This document shows, in pieces, positions 23,755-33,950 of a stretch of 64,000 bases of DNA (position 1 is the stretch's first letter; the number at the start of each line of letters is the position of its first letter). Origin of the DNA: Aplectana chamaeleonis (Eukaryota > Nematoda > Chromadorea > Rhabditida > Cosmocercidae). The notes under the pieces were generated by a model that was not told the origin of the DNA, did no database searches, and was given only the letters and a program-made list of their open reading frames with translations. A program made the position numbers and the translations under genes. The stretch spans positions 3,749,001-3,813,000 of the forward strand of contig JAPDOI010000009.1 in assembly GCA_029168955.1 (NCBI GenBank). Reading direction: 5' to 3'.

Positions 23755-24820
23755 CATAAACGATTTAAACGTTTAACGATTTCAACGTTTACGATTTAAT
23801 GTATAACGATTTCAACGTTTAACGATTTTACGTTCAACGATTTTAACGTTTAACGATTTTAACGTTCAACGATCTTACGGTAAACGATTCAACGTTTAAC
23901 GATTTTAACGTTTAACGGTTTCAACGGTAAACGATTTCAACGTTTAACGATTTTACGTTCAACGATTTAACGTGTAATGATTTTACCTTTTAACGATTTC
24001 AACGTTTAACGATTTTACGCTCAACGATTTTAACGTTTAACGATTTTAACGTTTACGATTTAATGTATAACGATTTCAACGTTTAACGATTTTACGTTCA
24101 ACGATTTTAACGTTTAACGATTTTAACGTTTACGATTTAATGTATAACGATTTCAACGTTTAACGATTTTACGTTCAACGATTTTAACGTTTAACGATTT
24201 TAACGTTCAACGATTTTAACTTTCAACGATCTTACGGTAAACGATTCAACGTTTAACGATTTTACCGTTTAACGGTTTCAACGGTAAACGATTTCAACGT
24301 TTAACGATTTTACGTTCAACGATTTTAACGTTTAACGATTTTAACGTTCAACGATTTTAACGTTCAACGATCTTACGGTAAACGATTCAACGTTTAACGA
24401 TTTTAACGTTCAGCGATTTAACGTTCAACAGTTTTAATGTTCAACGATTTCACGTTTAACGGTTTTAACGTTTAACAATTTTACGCTCAACGATTTTAAC
24501 CTTAGCCGATTTTAACGTTTAACGATTTTGGCGTTCAACGATTTTACCGTTCAACGATTTTAGCGTTTAACGATTTAAACGTTTAACGATTTCAACGTCA
24601 AATGAATTCAACGTTTAACGCTTTAACGATTTTAACGGTATGACGATTGACGATTTTAACAATTAACGATTTAACGATTAAGGATGAATGATTAAAGATT
24701 TAACGATTAACGGTTAACTATTAACTATTAACTATTAACTGTTACCGATTGACGATTAACTAGTAACGATTAACGACTAAAGATTAACGATTAACGCTTT
24801 ACGATTAACGCTAAGCGAAT
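23755..24820 (+). repeat. left AACG minisatellite, block 2
   Basis: About 1.07 kb of more regular units around AACGATTTTAACGTTCAACG and AACGATTTCAACGTTT. A longer period of roughly 85 bp shows as TTTACGATTTAATGTATAACG recurring near 23786, 24053 and 24130. It ends in TAACTATTAACTATTAACTG. Confidence 0.95.
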
Positions 24821-25814
24821 TTTTTTCCATCAACAAACACCCCTGCTTCCTGCGAAAGTTCTGCAGATCTTTACCGCCAGATGACCGCCCAAGGCTCTTC
24901 TCAAAGGCAGTTCTCACGATGATTCTTTCCGTTCCATGTACTTGCAGTTAAACGAATAGAGCTAGGATTCAGGTGAAAGCTATTCAGAGTGGATTTCTCC
25001 GTCCAGTTCAGGAATACAAACTGTTCGGTTTTGGGTAGAAACAACCGTACACGGAATAATCTCGAAATCGAAGATTACCGTGAACACTGCCTTTAAAGGC
25101 CCGGTCCCACCTAACGTTTCTGGCGCGAACCAAACCTTTTTCGCTTGAAAGACCCCTGGGATGGAAAGAATTGGAAATCGGAAGTTTCTACAGAATACCT
25201 AAAAAAAATAAATCTACCAAAACGGAAATCCTTGTAAGTAGTCGGACTCACTATTAAGTGGAGCTACCCTCCTTACTGAAGAGTTCCGGGGTAGTTCCAC
25301 TTACATTTTGAAATATCTTAACATTTCTTTTAACTTACTAACATTATTTATATGTAGGTCGTTTACACTGGTCTAAGGGTAGGAACGAAACCAATGTAAA
25401 CTCGTTGCTCTCAACTTAAAAATCCTTTGGAACTTTCCGAACCGAGATCGTGTTTTTAAGATTCTCTGAAGCCATTCGAGTAGTTTTTTTTCAGAGTTAT
25501 TTTTCTGAAGTTTTTTTTTCTGATTTTTTTGTGTGATTATTGAAGATGTTGGATGGTTTTGTGTGTATGTATACTAAAGGATATGTGGAATACGTGAAGT
25601 TGTCGACGATGATTTCATAGCGGTTTTTCTCCGAGCCAGCATAGTTTGGCGATTAAAATGATGAATTGTTGAGTAGTGAAGGGGCTGAGAGAGAAAAACC
25701 AAATTTTTGGTATCTCCTTGTGTATTTTAGATTACGTTTTACTCGATTCGGTCCGATTCTTTTCGGAACTACTGTGACTATCGTATGTGTATGGCAGATA
25801 AGGTTTAAGTCAGT

Positions 25815-25885
25815 TGTCTACGTTGACTCAGTGGTATGTCTCGCAGGTTAGATCAGATTGACAAAGGTTCAAATCCGGAAAAAGG
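25815..25885 (+). tRNA. tRNA-like segment 1 (degenerate)
   Basis: D-arm-like ACTCAGTGGTATG and T-loop-like GGTTCAAATCC are at tRNA spacing. The acceptor stem does not pair, so this is a likely pseudogene. Its mirror copy is at 33880-33950. Confidence 0.3.
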
Positions 25886-25973
25886 AAAGTTTTTTGCTGC
25901 TAGAATGTAGTTGCTCTAGTGGTCACGTTGTCGGGAAGGGTTATCAGAGCGGTGAGTGTCGCCTCAATGATGT

Positions 25974-26046
25974 GGGCAGTTTGGCATAGTGCGATGACTG
26001 GGGCGCCCTGACATGACGGTCAGGGGTTCGAATCCCGTGCATGCTG
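25974..26046 (+). tRNA. tRNA-like segment 2
   Basis: GGCATAGTGCGATGACTGG (D-arm region), then a CCTGA/TCAGG stem, then GGGTTCGAATCCC (T-arm) and GCATGCTGC at the 3-prime side. In the mirror copy (33714-33788) about five of seven acceptor pairs form. No canonical U33 in the putative anticodon loop. Confidence 0.35.
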
Positions 26047-26121
26047 CTTGTTTTGCAATTCATGAAAGATAACGAATGGCGACCATGGGATATCAGCGAG
26101 CAATTGTCGGGCACTTCATAT

Positions 26122-26195
26122 TTCCTGTATAGCATAGTGGTACATGGATGGGACTTTGACGTGAAGGTCAGGGGTTCGATTCTTGGGCACGTCAG
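26122..26195 (+). tRNA. tRNA-like segment 3
   Basis: TATAGCATAGTGGTACATGG resembles an Asp/Glu-type D arm and GGGGTTCGATTC a T arm. The putative anticodon loop TGACGTG lacks U33. Mirror copy at 33567-33638. Confidence 0.35.
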
Positions 26196-26349
26196 TAGTT
26201 TTGCAGTGTTCAAAGATAACGAATGGCGACGATTCCCTAGGAAAGCAGGCTAATGCTAAACAGCAATCGCAAACCCGTCCCGCATACGAGGACCTTTTGA
26301 GTTAGTCATGTAATGATAATGTTCGTGTGCGCCAGTCGAGCGTCGTGGA

Positions 26350-26424
26350 TCGTGTACAGGTGGCTCAGTGGTATGAGTCTCGCTTTGAGTCCAAGCGACT
26401 GGGGTTCGATTCCGAAGATCAAGT
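26350..26424 (+). tRNA. tRNA-like segment 4
   Basis: GGTGGCTCAGTGGTATGAGTC forms a good D arm. CGCTT and AAGCG make a perfect five-pair anticodon stem around the loop TGAGTCC, and GGGGTTCGATTCC follows. The loop again lacks U33 and the T stem pairs poorly. Mirror copy at 33341-33413. Confidence 0.4.
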
Positions 26425-26470
26425 GTATTGGACTGTGCCATGAAATTCACAGGTTCAAATCTTTGGCATG
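26421..26470 (+). tRNA. tRNA-like segment 5 (3-prime half only)
   Basis: ATTGGACTGTGCCATGAAATTCACAGGTTCAAATC is a truncated relative of the fuller copies at 29659 and 31504. Mirror copy at 33283-33325. Confidence 0.25.
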
Positions 26471-26575
26471 TTCGTAGTTTTGCATCGTTTAAAGATGACT
26501 AATGGCGACAATTCGATATGAGGACAGGCTAATGTTTAACAGCATTCGCAAACCCGTCCCACATACGATGGTTGC

Positions 26576-26905
26576 TTGAGTTATAAAGTAATGTTGACAA
26601 AGAATGCATGCCCGCGTGATGTACGAAGACTGCCAGAGTTATGCTTTGGGAAATTCGGACGAGGGTGGGTGGGAAAGGTAAAGAAAAAAACCCCAGTGGT
26701 GAGCCACGGGTCCAGCGGCTCGCCGGACAACCCAGGGTCCGGGAAACATGGCACGGAGGGCAGAGACCGGCTCACCCATCCACCCCAAGCCGGTGGTCGC
26801 CACGTGGCAGCCAGAGCCTTGGACGAAACTATGCTCAAATTTCAAGAGTTCCTACCTACCAGTTACATTAGGGATGCGTTCCAAGAACACTTCAATGGCA
26901 ACTAA
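26576..26905 (+). other. GC-rich module with 109-codon ORF, copy 1
   Basis: ORF motifs: ACPRDVRRLPEL, FGKFGR, GSSGSPDNPGSGKHGTEG, ARALDETMLKFQEF, TSYIRDAFQEHFNGN. Full-length 109-codon copies also exist at 28409 and 30254, a longer related frame lies at 32169-32657, and inverted relatives are at 29190, 31036 and 32924. Both strands are open over much of it, so open frame alone proves little. Not recognised as any known domain. Confidence 0.4.
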
Positions 26906-27140
26906 CAGCTATAACCTCTAGCCATTGGAAGCGAATTTGCTCACAGAAGCCCTCCCACTGTGACGAGGGATCATTCCCGGCAAGGTTTTCGTCGTTTCCC
27001 CCCCCCCTTTTCGCAATGTATATTTTAAGGTATATTTTAAGTCATATTTCGTCCATATTTGGTGAAACTGGTCACATTTCAGGATCAACTCTATAGCTTT
27101 TGGGCTGAAATTGAGAAAAGAACTGTTTTGAGCTAAGTTC

Positions 27141-27978
27141 GCACTATGAGGCAGAGGAAAAAAGGTTTTTATGTGATTGGCAGCAAGAACCAGACTCTAC
27201 TTCTGATTGGCGATTCGCTGCCAAACTGGCATTATTTGGCTAAAAGTAGCGAAAATACGGCCAAAATTGGCGAAAATGAGCCCGACCTCTAAGCAGAATC
27301 GACGTTATCCAACGTGGAAAACGGGTGGAAACCACACGAAAATTATGGGATCTGGTCCATGATTGTCGGGATTAGGCAGATAATCAGCGAAACGCAACCA
27401 AAAAGCAGCCTGTGTTAACTCAAAACTCTGAACATTTACTCATTATTTCCGAAACTCAACCTAGCACCCTTGAAAGCAGACCTTTATTTGACGAATCTCT
27501 GTTTGGAATCGATGATATTCAACTAGAAGTTAATGAGGTTTGGCACACAATGAGCGAAATCAGACCGATATGGTGAAAACGGATTCAAAACAGGTCTCAC
27601 TGATCTCGGATTGAACTTATCCTACTCGAAAATTATCTAGTTTAATCAAACCCGGCCGGAAGTCGGTCGATATTAGCGAAACTGACACAAAAAATGACGA
27701 AATTTTGACTAAACTAGGATAAACACACGGCGAAAACCTTGCCAGGAGTGATCCCTCAACACAGAGGTAGGACTCCTGTGAGTAAATTCGCTTCCCATGG
27801 CTAGGCGTTATAGTTGCTAATTGCCATTGAAGTGTTTTTGGGGCGCATCCCTGATGTAACTGGTATGTAGACCCTGTTGAAATTTGAGCATAGTTTCGTC
27901 CAAGGCCCACAATCGCTCCATGATATCCCTTCTCGGACAAGAGACCAGTGAAGAAACTTCTCTCCTGTGACAAAATTC
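27141..27978. other. core of foldback: spacer and inverted module fragment
   Basis: AT-rich DNA with repeated GGC(G)AAAAT(GA)GCC-type motifs to ~27640. It is followed by a minus-strand partial copy of the module (27740-27890, TSYIRDAPQKHFNGN in reverse). No gene supported. Confidence 0.45.
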
Positions 27979-28050
27979 GATACTGCTCGGAATCGAACCC
28001 CCGTCGTTTGGACCCGAAGCGTAACTCATACCACTGAGCTACCTATAGCT
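27979..28050 (-). tRNA. tRNA-like segment 6
   Basis: On the minus strand: AGGTAGCTCAGTGGTATGAG, loop region CGGGTCC, then GGGGGTTCGATTCCGAGC. Copies at 29817 and 31662. D arm good, T stem imperfect, no U33. Confidence 0.35.
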
Positions 28051-28237
28051 GATGCGTTGATGCTCTGCTAGCATACACAAACATTATCATTACATGCCTA
28101 GGCTCACCCTAAGAATCCGTAGCTTTGCCCTGAATCCCTCACACAAGTCACATATTGCACCAAATATTGAACGTTTCCTGAATGGTCGCTTGGCCGCCAT
28201 GGGTTAATAGGGGAGCCATTGTGAGGCGATGACTGTC

Positions 28238-28310
28238 CAGATCATGGCAGAGTGGCATGCGCAGTGGACTCTGACGCAAACGTCTGGGGTTCGAATCCTA
28301 GACATCTTGT
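28238..28310 (+). tRNA. tRNA-like segment 7
   Basis: ATGGCAGAGTGGCATGCG, GACTCTGACGC and GGGGTTCGAATCC follow tRNA order; the anticodon stem is weak. Copies at 30083 and 31928 differ by a few bases. Confidence 0.35.
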
Positions 28311-28408
28311 AAGTTTTGCAACTCCCGAAAAGTAACAAAGGACGATCATGCGGTGGAAAGGCTAGTGTTTAACAGCATTCGCAAACCCGTCCCTCATACG
28401 ATGACTTC

Positions 28409-28738
28409 TTGAGTAATGAAGTAATGTTGACTAAGAATACATGCCCGCGTGATGTACGAAGACTGCCAGAGTTAGGCTTTGGGAAATTCGGACGGAGGGT
28501 GGGTGGGAAAGGTAAAGAAAAAACCCCAGTGGTGAACCAGGGGTCCAGCGGCTCGCCGGACAACCCAGGGTCCGGGAAACATGGCACAGAGGGCAGTGAC
28601 CAGCTCACCCATCCACCACAAGCCGGTGGTCTCCATGTGGCAGCCAGAGCCTTGGACGAAACTATGCTCGAATTTCAAGAGTTCCTACATACCAGTTACA
28701 TCAGGGATGCGTCCCAAGTGCACTTCAATGGCTACTAG
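28409..28738 (+). other. GC-rich module with 109-codon ORF, copy 2
   Basis: Same frame as copy 1 with TCPRDVRRLPELGFGKFGR and ALDETMLEFQEF. Mostly conservative substitutions; no stop. Lies in duplication unit 1. Confidence 0.4.
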
Positions 28739-29189
28739 CAGCTACATACAATCCTCAGCCATGGGAAGCGAATATGCTTGCAGGAGTTTCAGGCCCCCGT
28801 TTTTGCCGATTTCGGCAACATTTTTGTCGTTTTTGAGCCAAATAGTGGCTGTTCGGTGAAGGAGTATGTTGATTTGACCACATTCCACCCTCTCGAAGGT
28901 AGAGTTCGAGTCGAATTCCGATTTTTCGGTCTAAACTCGCCAATCTAAAGGATCAATTGAATAACTTTTGGACCCATTTTTTAAAAAGATCAAGGAGATC
29001 TACTTGGCCTCTTTGCGGTTTTGGGTTCCGACTACAAGGCGGAGAGAAAATACGGGTTTTTCTATATGATTGTAGCATTTACCTGAGGGCAGCTAGAACT
29101 AGATTATCTACTCCAATCAAACCCGGCCAGAATTCGGCCGGGTTTAGCAAAACTGACACAAATAATGACGAACATTTGACAAAACTTGG

Positions 29190-29537
29190 CTAAACACACG
29201 ACGAAAACCTTGCCGGGAATGGTTCCTCGACACAGTGGGGTGGCTCCTGCGAGCATATTGCTTCACAAGGCTGAGGATTATAGCTGCTATTTGCAATTAA
29301 AAAATTCTTGGGCCGCATCCCTGATGTAACATGGAGACCACCGGCTTGTGGTGGATGGGTGAGCTGGTCACTGCCCTCTGTGCCATGTTTCCCGGGCCCT
29401 GGGTTGTCCGGCGGGCCGCTGGACCCCTGGCTCACCACTGGGGTTTTTTCTTCACCTTTCCCACCCACCCTCCGTCCGAATTTCCCAAAGCCTAACTCTG
29501 GCAGTCTTCGTACATCACGCGGGCATGCATTCGTCAA
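29190..29537 (-). other. GC-rich module, inverted copy 3
   Basis: Opposite orientation to copies 1 and 2, so neighbouring modules alternate. The frame starts ACPRDVRRLPELGFGKFGR but its C-terminal half (LDETMLEFQ region) is deleted; TSGMRPKNF from the flank follows directly. Confidence 0.4.
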
Positions 29538-29658
29538 GTCAACATTACTTCATAACTCAAGCAGCCATCGTATGTGGGACGGGTTCGCCATTGCTGTTAA
29601 ACATTAGCCCCTCTTATCAAATGGTCGCCATTAGTCATCTTTAAACGGTGCAAAATTA

Positions 29659-29732
29659 CTGACGTGCACAGGATTTGAACCTGTGAAATTTATGCCACAG
29701 TCCAATCCACATACCACTCTGCTATACCACTC
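29659..29732 (-). tRNA. tRNA-like segment 8
   Basis: On the minus strand the T arm is perfect (ACAGG-TTCAAAT-CCTGT) and the D region reads ATAGCAGAGTGGTATG. The anticodon stem is weak. This is the best T arm of the set. Confidence 0.4.
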
Positions 29733-29816
29733 ATGTTAAATATGCTACAATCGCTCCATGATATCCCTTCTCGGACAAGAGACCAGTGAAGAAACTTCTC
29801 TCCTGTGACAAAATTC

Positions 29817-29888
29817 GATACTGCTCGGAATCGAACCCCCGTCGTTTGGACCCGAAGCGTAACTCATACCACTGAGCTACCTATAGCT
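29817..29888 (-). tRNA. tRNA-like segment 9
   Basis: Copy of segment 6 (27979) 1.84 kb downstream, with the same D and T arms. Confidence 0.35.
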
Positions 29889-30082
29889 GATGCGGTGATG
29901 CTCTGCTAGCATACACAAACATTATCATTACATGCCACCCACCCTAAGAATCACTCTAAGAATCCGTAGCTTTGCCCCGAATCCCTCACACAAGTCACAA
30001 ATTGCACCAAATATTAACGTTTCCTGAATGGTCGCTTGGCCGCCATGGGTTATACGGGAGCCATTGTGATGCGGTGGCTGTC

Positions 30083-30154
30083 CACAGCATAGCAGAGTGG
30101 CATGCGCAGTGGACTCTGACGCAAACGTCTGGGGTTCGAATCCTTGACATCTTG
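30083..30154 (+). tRNA. tRNA-like segment 10
   Basis: Copy of segment 7, reading CATAGCAGAGTGGCATGCG and GGGGTTCGAATCC; four or five substitutions relative to segment 7. Confidence 0.35.
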
Positions 30155-30253
30155 TAAGTTTTGCAACTCCCGAAAAGTGACAAAGGACGATCATGCGGTG
30201 GAAAGGCTAGTGTTTAACAGCATTCGCAAACCCGTCCCTCATACGATGACTTC

Positions 30254-30583
30254 TTGAGTAATGAAGTAATGTTGACTAAGAATACATGCCCGCGTGATGT
30301 ACGAAGACTGCCAGAGTTAGGCTTTGGGAAATTCGGACGGAGGGTGGGTGGGAAAGGTAAAGAAAAAACCCCAGTGGTGAACCAGGGGTCCAGCGGCTCG
30401 CCGGACAACCCAGGGTCCGGGAAACATGGCACAGAGGGCAGTGACCAGCTCACCCATCCACCACAAGCCGGTGGTCTCCATGTGGCAGCCAGAGCCTTGG
30501 ACGAAACTATGCTCGAATTTCAAGAGTTCCTACATACCAGTTACATCAGGGATGCGTCCCAAGTGCACTTCAATGGCTACTAG
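30254..30583 (+). other. GC-rich module with 109-codon ORF, copy 4
   Basis: Translation identical to copy 2 (28409). It is a by-product of the tandem duplication, so identity here says nothing about selection. Confidence 0.4.
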
Positions 30584-31503
30584 CAGCTACATACAATCCT
30601 CAGCCATGGGAAGCGAATATGCTTGCAGGAGTTTCAGGCCCCCGTTTTTGCCGATTTCGGCAACATTTTTGTCGTTTTTGAGCCAAATAGTGGCTGTTCG
30701 GTGAAGGAGTATGTTGATTTGACCACATTCCACCCTCTCGAAGGTAGAGTTCGAGTCGAATTCCGATTTTTCGGTCTAAACTCGCCAATCTAAAGGATCA
30801 ATTGAATAACTTTTGGACCCATTTTTTAAAAAAGATCAAGGAGATCTACTTGGCCTCTTTGCGGTTTTGGGTTCCGACTACAAGGCGGAGAGAAAATACG
30901 GGTTTTTCTATATGATTGTAGCATTTACCTGAGGGCAGCTAGAACTAGATTATCTACTCCAATCAAACCCGGCCAGAATTCGGCCGGGTTTAGCAAAACT
31001 GACACAAATAATGACGAACATTTGACAAAACTTGGCTAAACACACGACGAAAACCTTGCCGGGAATGGTTCCTCGACACAGTGGGGTGGCTCCTGCGAGC
31101 ATATTGCTTCACAAGGCTGAGGATTATAGCTGCTATTTGCAATTAAAAAATTCTTGGGCCGCATCCCTGATGTAACATGGAGACCACCGGCTTGTGGTGG
31201 ATGGGTGAGCTGGTCACTGCCCTCTGTGCCATGTTTCCCGGGCCCTGGGTTGTCCGGCGGGCCGCTGGACCCCTGGCTCACCACTGGGGTTTTTCTTCAC
31301 CTTTCCCACCCACCCTCCGTCCGAATTTCCCAAAGCCTAACTCTGGCAGTCTTCGTACATCACGCGGGCATGCATTCGTCAAGTCAACATTACTTCATAA
31401 CTCAAGCAGCCATCGTATGTGGGACGGGTTCGCCATTGCTGTTAAACATTAGCCCCTCTTATCAAATGGTCGCCATTAGTCATCTTTAAACGGTGCAAAA
31501 TTA

Positions 31504-31577
31504 CTGACGTGCACAGGATTTGAACCTGTGAAATTTATGCCACAGTCCAATCCACATACCACTCTGCTATACCACTC
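31504..31577 (-). tRNA. tRNA-like segment 11
   Basis: Duplicate of segment 8 at +1845 bp; T arm perfect as in the original. Confidence 0.4.
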
Positions 31578-31661
31578 ATGTTAAATATGCTACAATCGCT
31601 CCATGATATCCCTTCTCGGACAAGAGACCAGTGAAGAAACTTCTCTCCTGTGACAAAATTC

Positions 31662-31733
31662 GATACTGCTCGGAATCGAACCCCCGTCGTTTGGACCCGA
31701 AGCGTAACTCATACCACTGAGCTACCTATAGCT
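31662..31733 (-). tRNA. tRNA-like segment 12
   Basis: Duplicate of segment 9 at +1845 bp. Confidence 0.35.
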
Positions 31734-31927
31734 GATGCGGTGATGCTCTGCTAGCATACACAAACATTATCATTACATGCCACCCACCCTAAGAATCACT
31801 CTAAGAATCCGTAGCTTTGCCCCGAATCCCTCACACAAGTCACAAATTGCACCAAATATTAACGTTTCCTGAATGGTCGCTTGGCCGCCATGGGTTATAC
31901 GGGAGCCATTGTGATGCGGTGGCTGTC

Positions 31928-31999
31928 CACAGCATAGCAGAGTGGCATGCGCAGTGGACTCTGACGCAAACGTCTGGGGTTCGAATCCTTGACATCTTG
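31928..31999 (+). tRNA. tRNA-like segment 13
   Basis: Duplicate of segment 10 at +1845 bp. Confidence 0.35.
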
Positions 32000-32168
32000 T
32001 AAGTTTTGCAACTCCCGAAAAGTGACAAAGGACGATCATGCGGTGGAAAGGCTAGTGTTTAACAGCATTCGCGAACCCGTCCCTCATACGATGGCTGCGT
32101 GAGTTATAAAGTAATGTTGACTAAGAATGCACACCCGCCTGATGTACGAAGACTGCCAGAGTTAGGCT

Positions 32169-32657
32169 TTGGAAAATTCGGACGGAGGGTGGTTGGGAAA
32201 GGTAAAGAAAAACGCCAGTGGTGAGCCAGGGGTCCAGCGGCTCGCCGGACAACCCAGGGTCCGGGAAACATGGCACGGAGGGCAGAGACCAGCTCACCCA
32301 TCCACCATAGGCTGGCGGTCTCCATGTGGCAGCCAGAGCCTTGGACGAGACTATGCTCAAATTTCAAGAGTTCCTACATACCAGTTACATCAGGGATGCG
32401 TTCCAAGAACACTTTCATGGGAATTAACAGCTATAACCTCTAGCCATTGGAAGCGAATTTGCTCACAGAAGCCCTCCCACTGTGCCGAGGGATCATTCCC
32501 GGCAAGGTTTCCGCCGTGTGTTTATCCTAGTTTAGTCGAAAGTTCGTCATTTTTTGTGTCAGTTTCGCTAAAATCGGCCGATTTTCGGCCGGGTTCGATT
32601 AAACTAGATAATAGCCTTCTTCTCGCTGTCATCGGGTTAGATGAGGCAATCACATAA
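32169..32657 (+). other. GC-rich module, copy 5 (162-codon open frame)
   Basis: Another plus-strand module. The longest frame here is not the 109-codon frame (which is broken by small indels near 32170-32215) but one reading VQRLAGQPRVRETWHGGQRPAHPS. The swap of open frame between copies argues against conserved coding. Confidence 0.4.
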
Positions 32658-33282
32658 AAAAACCCTTTTTCCCTCAGCCTCAAACCGTTTGCTACTTATC
32701 TCAATTTCAGCCCAAAAGCTATAGAGTTGATTATGAAATTTGTCCAGTTTGACCGAATATAGACGAAATATGACTCAAAATACACATTCGAGAGCTTGAA
32801 ATTTCACTAAAGCATTGCGAAAAGGGGGGGGGCACGGCAGAAACCTTGCCGGGAATGATCCCTCGGCACAGTGGGAGGGCTTCTGTGAGCAAATTCGCTT
32901 CCAATGGCTAGAGGCTATAGCTGCTAATTGCCATTTAGGTGTTCTTGGGCCGCATCCCTGATGTAACTGGTATGTAGACCCTGTTGAAATTCGAGCATAG
33001 TTTCGTTCAAGGCTCTGGCTGCCACGTGGCGACCACCGGCTTGGGGTGGATTGGTGAGCTGGTCTCTGCCCCCCGTGCCATGTTTCCCGGACCCTGGGTT
33101 GTCCGGCGAGCCCGTTGACCCCTGGTTCTTCACTGGGGTTTTTTCTTCACCTTTCCCACCCATGCATTCTTAGTCAACATTACTTTATAACTCAAGCAAC
33201 CATCGTATGTGAGACGGGTTTGCGAATGCTGTTAAACATTAGCCTGTCCTCATATCGAATTGTCGCCATTAGTCGATGCAAA

Positions 33283-33325
33283 ACCACTGACATGCCCAGG
33301 ATTTGAACCTGTGAATTTATGGCAC
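33283..33325 (-). tRNA. tRNA-like segment 5 mirror (truncated)
   Basis: Reverse complement of the truncated segment at 26421; only the T arm and part of the anticodon arm are present. Confidence 0.25.
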
Positions 33326-33340
33326 AGTTCAATCGAATCG

Positions 33341-33413
33341 GTCTTCGAAATCGAACCCACGTCGCTTGGACTCAAAGCGAGACTCATACCACTGAGCCAC
33401 CCGTACACGATCC
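33341..33413 (-). tRNA. tRNA-like segment 4 mirror
   Basis: Mirror of 26350-26424 with the same perfect anticodon stem and a GTGGGTTCGATTTC T-arm variant. Confidence 0.4.
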
Positions 33414-33566
33414 ACGACCGCTCGACAGGTGTACACGAACATTATCATTACGTGACTAATTCAAGAAGTCCTCGTATGCGGGACGGGTTTGCGATTACTG
33501 TTTAGCATTAGCCTGCCTTCCTATGGAATCGTCGCCATTCGTTATCTTTAAACACTGCAAAACTAC

Positions 33567-33638
33567 TGACGTGCCCAAGAATCGAACCCCTGACCTTCAC
33601 GTCAAAGTCCCATCCATGTACCACTATACTATACAGGA
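33567..33638 (-). tRNA. tRNA-like segment 3 mirror
   Basis: Mirror of 26122-26195, nearly identical. Confidence 0.35.
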
Positions 33639-33713
33639 CATATGAAGTGCCCGACAATTGCTCGCTGATATCCCATGGTCGTCATTCGTTATCTTTCATG
33701 AATTGCAAAACAA

Positions 33714-33788
33714 CGAGCATGCACGGGATTCGAACCCCTGACCGTCATGTCAGGGCGCCCCAGTCATCGCACTATGCCACGCTGCCCA
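33714..33788 (-). tRNA. tRNA-like segment 2 mirror
   Basis: Mirror of 25974-26046. GGGCAGC at the 5-prime side pairs with CATGCTC at five of seven positions, slightly better than the left copy. Confidence 0.35.
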
Positions 33789-33879
33789 CATCATTGAGGC
33801 AACACTCACCGCCCTGATAACCCTTCCCGACCACATGACCACTAGAGCAACTACATTCTAGCAGCAAAAACTTTCCTTT

Positions 33880-33950
33880 TTCCGGATTTGAACCTTCGTC
33901 AATCTGATCTAACCTGCGAGACATACCACTGAGTCAACGTAGACAACTGA
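33880..33950 (-). tRNA. tRNA-like segment 1 mirror
   Basis: Mirror of 25815-25885; same D- and T-arm remnants. Confidence 0.3.

Larger units (their letters stand above)
24835..27140 (+). repeat. left arm of the giant inverted repeat
   Basis: Begins CAAACACCCCTGCTTCCTGC beside the minisatellite. It carries a ~190-bp MITE-like block (24902-25100, ends CTCAAAGGCAG / CTGCCTTTAAAG), an ORF-free AT-rich part, four or five tRNA-like segments (25815-26470), and the first copy of the GC-rich module. The reverse complement is at 32680-34945; the right arm lacks about 70-80 bp near 33165 that the left has at ~26605-26680. Confidence 0.85.
28335..30179 (+). repeat. 1845-bp tandem duplication, unit 1
   Basis: Sequence from here to ~30225 recurs 1845 bp downstream almost without change. 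The seen differences are a one-base difference in the A-run after ATTTTTT (~28980 vs 30830) and in the T-run near 29450 vs 31290. The duplicated interval exceeds the unit by about 45 bp, as expected from unequal exchange between short homologous blocks. Confidence 0.95.
30180..32024 (+). repeat. 1845-bp tandem duplication, unit 2
   Basis: Near-identical to 28335-30179, including module copies at 30254-30583 (plus) and 31036-31390 (minus). Similarity ends around 32070, where CGATGGCTGCGTGAG replaces CGATGACTTCTTGAG. Confidence 0.95.

Noticed and set aside
20466..24820. Telomere or centromere repeat
   Set aside because: The unit does not match the nematode telomere repeat TTAGGC, and the orientation is mirrored around an element rather than continuous.
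26350..26424. Functional tRNA gene with assigned anticodon
   Set aside because: The loop lacks U33 and T-stem pairing is poor, so no amino acid was assigned.
26581..26845. Minus-strand ORFs over the GC-rich modules (PSVPCFPDPGLSGEPLDPW)
   Set aside because: Antisense of the plus-strand module; the low stop density of GC-rich repeats keeps several frames open.
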